This document shows positions 61,956 to 64,000 of a stretch of DNA of 64,000 bases, piece after piece (positions within the stretch are counted from its first letter, which is position 1; the number at the start of each line of letters is the position of its first letter). The notes beneath the pieces are model-generated. The model was not told where the DNA came from, did not search any database, and was given only the letters and a program-made list of their open reading frames with translations. The translations under genes were made by a program, and so were the position numbers. Location: assembly GCF_021026315.1 (NCBI RefSeq), contig NZ_JAJNCX010000002.1:310001-374000 (forward strand), read 5' to 3'. Source of the stretch: Rhizobium sp. C4 (GTDB lineage: Bacteria > Pseudomonadota > Alphaproteobacteria > Rhizobiales > Rhizobiaceae).

Positions 61956-62636
61956 TTGCCTTCCTGGCTTCAACTCATGCTGGACTCGCTCCAGCCGCTT
62001 CTCTGGGCGGGCCTCATCTTCACGGTGCCGCTGACGCTTCTGTCCTTCGTGCTGGGCCTTTCGCTCGGGCTGGTGACGGCGATTGCCCGGCTGTTCGGTC
62101 CGAAGCCGGTGGCCGATATCGCCCGCTTTTACGTCTGGGTGATCCGCGGCACGCCGCTTCTGGTCCAGCTCTTCGTGATCTTTTACGGCCTGCCAAGCGT
62201 CGGCATCCTCTTGTCTGCGTTTCCGGCGGCCTTGATCGGTTTCACGCTCAATGTCGGCGCCTACACGTCCGAAATCATCCGCGCTGCGATCTCGTCGGTG
62301 CCGCGTGGGCAATGGGAGGCGGGCTATTCGATCGGCATGAGCTGGAGCCAGGCCATGCGCCGCACCATCTTGCCGCAGGCAACGCGTGTCGCCGTGCCGC
62401 CGCTTTCCAACACATTCATTTCGCTGGTCAAGGACACGTCGCTTGCCGCGGCCATCACCGTGCCGGAACTGTTCCAGACCGCACAGCGCATAGTCGCAAC
62501 CACCTATGAGCCGCTGATCCTCTATATCGAGGCGGCGCTGCTCTATCTGGCCCTGAGCTCCGTTCTTTCGCTGCTGCAGACGCGGCTGGAGAAGCGTTTC
62601 GCCCGCTATGGCGGCTTCCTGGAGGCGCGCACATGA
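61956..62636 (+). CDS. Polar amino-acid ABC transporter permease
   Basis: A 226-residue permease of the HisMQ family with about five helices. Conserved blocks are YVWVIRGTPLLVQLFVIFYG, and AGYSIGMSWSQAMRRTILPQ as the EAA loop that meets the ATPase. TTG 61956 has AGGGG upstream; ATG 61977 is an alternative start. It ends overlapping the ATPase gene by ATGA. A single permease implies a homodimeric channel. Confidence 0.92.
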   Translation: MPSWLQLMLDSLQPLLWAGLIFTVPLTLLSFVLGLSLGLVTAIARLFGPKPVADIARFYVWVIRGTPLLVQLFVIFYGLPSVGILLSAFPAALIGFTLNVGAYTSEIIRAAISSVPRGQWEAGYSIGMSWSQAMRRTILPQATRVAVPPLSNTFISLVKDTSLAAAITVPELFQTAQRIVATTYEPLILYIEAALLYLALSSVLSLLQTRLEKRFARYGGFLEART

Positions 62637-63394
62637 TCGAAGTTTCCCACATCGAGAAGCGCTTCGGCGACAATGTCGTGCTCAAGGATGTCAGCGTCAC
62701 GATTGCCGAGGGCACGGTGACCGCGCTGGTCGGCCCTTCGGGCGGCGGCAAGAGCACGCTGCTCCGCTGCATCAACCTGCTTGAAATTCCGACCGCCGGC
62801 ACGATCCGCATCGGCGACAAGTCGCTGCAGTTCCAGCCCGGCAAGAAGGTCGGCTGGGATGCGATCCAGCCGCTGCGCCGGCAGACGGGCATGGTGTTCC
62901 AGAACTTCCAGCTGTTTCCGCACCAGACGGCGATCGAGAACGTGATGGAAGGTCTGGTGACCGTGCTGAAGTGGCCGAAGGAGAAGGCGCGTGCGCATGC
63001 GCTCGAGCTTCTGCAGAAGGTCGGCATGGAACACAAGGCGGATGCCTGGCCGGCAACGCTATCGGGCGGCCAGCAGCAGCGCGTGGCGATTGCCCGTGCG
63101 CTGGCGCCGTCGCCGAGGGTGCTGCTGTGCGACGAGCCGACCTCCGCGCTCGATCCGGAACTGGCCGAGGAAGTGGTCGAAGTGCTCAGCCGTCTGGCAC
63201 GGGAAGGCACGACGATGATCATGGCAACGCATGATCTCAGGCTCGCCTCCCGCGTTGCCGATCAGGTGCTCTTCCTCGACGGCGGCTATATCGTGGAGCA
63301 TGGCGCGCCAAGCGCCATTTTCCAGGCGCCGGAGCGCGAGCGGACGAAGAAGTTCATCGCCTCGCTCAATGCGGGCCACAGCTACGACATCTGA
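62633..63394 (+). CDS. Polar amino-acid ABC transporter ATP-binding protein
   Basis: A 253-residue ATPase of the GlnQ/HisP group. Walker A is GPSGGGKST, the Q-loop VFQNFQLFPHQT, the signature LSGGQQQRVAIARAL, Walker B VLLCDEPTSALDPE and the switch His in MATHDLRLAS. It completes the importer with the genes at 61091 and 61956. Confidence 0.94.
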   Translation: MIEVSHIEKRFGDNVVLKDVSVTIAEGTVTALVGPSGGGKSTLLRCINLLEIPTAGTIRIGDKSLQFQPGKKVGWDAIQPLRRQTGMVFQNFQLFPHQTAIENVMEGLVTVLKWPKEKARAHALELLQKVGMEHKADAWPATLSGGQQQRVAIARALAPSPRVLLCDEPTSALDPELAEEVVEVLSRLAREGTTMIMATHDLRLASRVADQVLFLDGGYIVEHGAPSAIFQAPERERTKKFIASLNAGHSYDI

Positions 63395-63409
63395 GGCCGG
63401 AGGTGCTGA

Positions 63410-64000
63410 TCAGGCCCTCGGGGCTATCCGCGTGGAGATTTCGCCGAGGCCCTCGATCGTGACCACACAGGTATCGCCCGGGACGAGCGGCCCGACGCCG
63501 GCGGGCGTTCCTGTCATGATCAGGTCGCCGGGGGCGAGTGCAATCGAGTGCGACAGGTAGGAGATGACCTCCGGGATCGACCAGATCAGTTCGACAAGGT
63601 CGGCATCCTGCTTGACCACACCGTTGACCGTCAGGCGGATCGAGCCCTTCTCCGGATGACCGACCTCTGCGACCGTATGGACCGGACCGATAACGGCGGA
63701 GCGGTCGAAAGCCTTGCCGAAGTCCCAGGGGCGACCGAGATCCTTGGCCAACTGCTGCAGGTCGCGCCGCGTCAGGTCATTGCCCACCGCGTAGCCCCAG
63801 ACGTGGCCGAGCGCGTCGGCCTCGGTGATGTTGCTGCCGCCCACTCCGATCGCGACAACCAGTTCGGCTTCGTAATGCAGGTTTTCCGTCTGCGGCGGGT
63901 AGGGGATCGTCTCTCCTGAATCAACCACGGCATCGGCGGGCTTGCTGAAGAAGAACGGCGGCTCGCGATCCGGATCCTTGCCCATTTCGCGCGCATGGGC
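63410..64000 (-). CDS. Fumarylacetoacetate hydrolase family protein (partial, N terminus off window)
   Basis: The C-terminal 196 or so residues of an FAH-family enzyme; the frame continues past the right edge (AHAREMGKDPDREPPFFFSK is still internal). Metal ligands are visible in LHYEAELVVAIG and YAVGNDLTRRDLQ, and the LAPGDLIMTGTPAGVG segment is typical. The form is close to fumarylpyruvate hydrolases of gentisate pathways, which cleave ring-fission products. It converges on the amino-acid importer. Confidence 0.87.
   Translation of the reverse strand, partial: AHAREMGKDPDREPPFFFSKPADAVVDSGETIPYPPQTENLHYEAELVVAIGVGGSNITEADALGHVWGYAVGNDLTRRDLQQLAKDLGRPWDFGKAFDRSAVIGPVHTVAEVGHPEKGSIRLTVNGVVKQDADLVELIWSIPEVISYLSHSIALAPGDLIMTGTPAGVGPLVPGDTCVVTIEGLGEISTRIAPRA

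Noticed and set aside
1-64000. rRNA, tRNA, CRISPR arrays, insertion sequences, phage genes, plasmid replication or conjugation genes
   Set aside because: None could be recognised on either strand; regions between genes are short and filled by promoters or hairpins.

Overview
The window looks like an accessory, plasmid- or chromid-like stretch of a Rhizobiaceae-type alphaproteobacterium (Rhizobium, Agrobacterium, Shinella and relatives). This is inferred from high GC, many periplasmic-binding-protein importers, tightly coupled ATGA/GTGA operons, a NodD-like LysR regulator and an HWE-type histidine kinase. No rRNA, tRNA, CRISPR array, phage gene or insertion sequence was seen. Almost all of it is catabolic and transport operons, each with its own regulator.

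1-2515: a serine hydrolase and a divergent ROK repressor share a short intergenic palindrome. 2713-19591: one long co-directional unit of 15 genes. It opens with a promoter overlapped by an exact 18-bp inverted repeat. It encodes a Gfo/Idh/MocA oxidoreductase, a CoA-transferase, an enoyl-CoA hydratase, an aldehyde dehydrogenase, a complete sugar ABC importer, two GMC oxidoreductases, an SDR, a Dabb protein, a DUF993 TIM-barrel protein, a LacI regulator and a MOFRL glycerate kinase. This combination matches no pathway I know and is the best candidate for an undescribed system: a sugar-like solute imported, oxidised, passed through a CoA-thioester stage and leaving as glycerate. 19801-20040 is an orphan BrnA-like antitoxin.

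20105-26022: a DctS/DctR-like two-component system divergent from a DctPQM TRAP transporter that ends in a strong terminator. 26134-31647: an AraC regulator followed by an FGGY kinase, an intact class II aldolase, a class III aminotransferase and a second aldolase-like protein that has lost its metal-binding histidines. 31864-33945: an aldehyde dehydrogenase and a TetR regulator. 34247-38848: a methyltransferase converging on an iron-siderophore-type ABC importer. 38989-49255: an amino-sugar region (NagA, SIS-domain deaminase, GntR regulator, BadF-type kinase) divergent from MurQ, an ABC importer and a Gfo/Idh/MocA protein. It suggests import of N-acetylmuramic acid or a related amino sugar by ABC transporter and cytosolic kinase rather than by PTS.

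49301-57507: a probable ring-cleavage operon (alpha/beta hydrolase, EthD, extradiol-type VOC dioxygenase, Rieske protein, FAD monooxygenase, MFS carrier, cupin, DenD-like epimerase) with a divergent NodD-like LysR regulator. 57559-60777: an orphan HWE sensor kinase with a puzzling 5' end, a small PKDG-motif protein and a GlxA-type AraC regulator. 61091-63394: a polar amino-acid ABC importer. 63410-64000: a fumarylacetoacetate-hydrolase-family gene cut by the window edge. All functions are read from sequence motifs and context only; no database search was possible.
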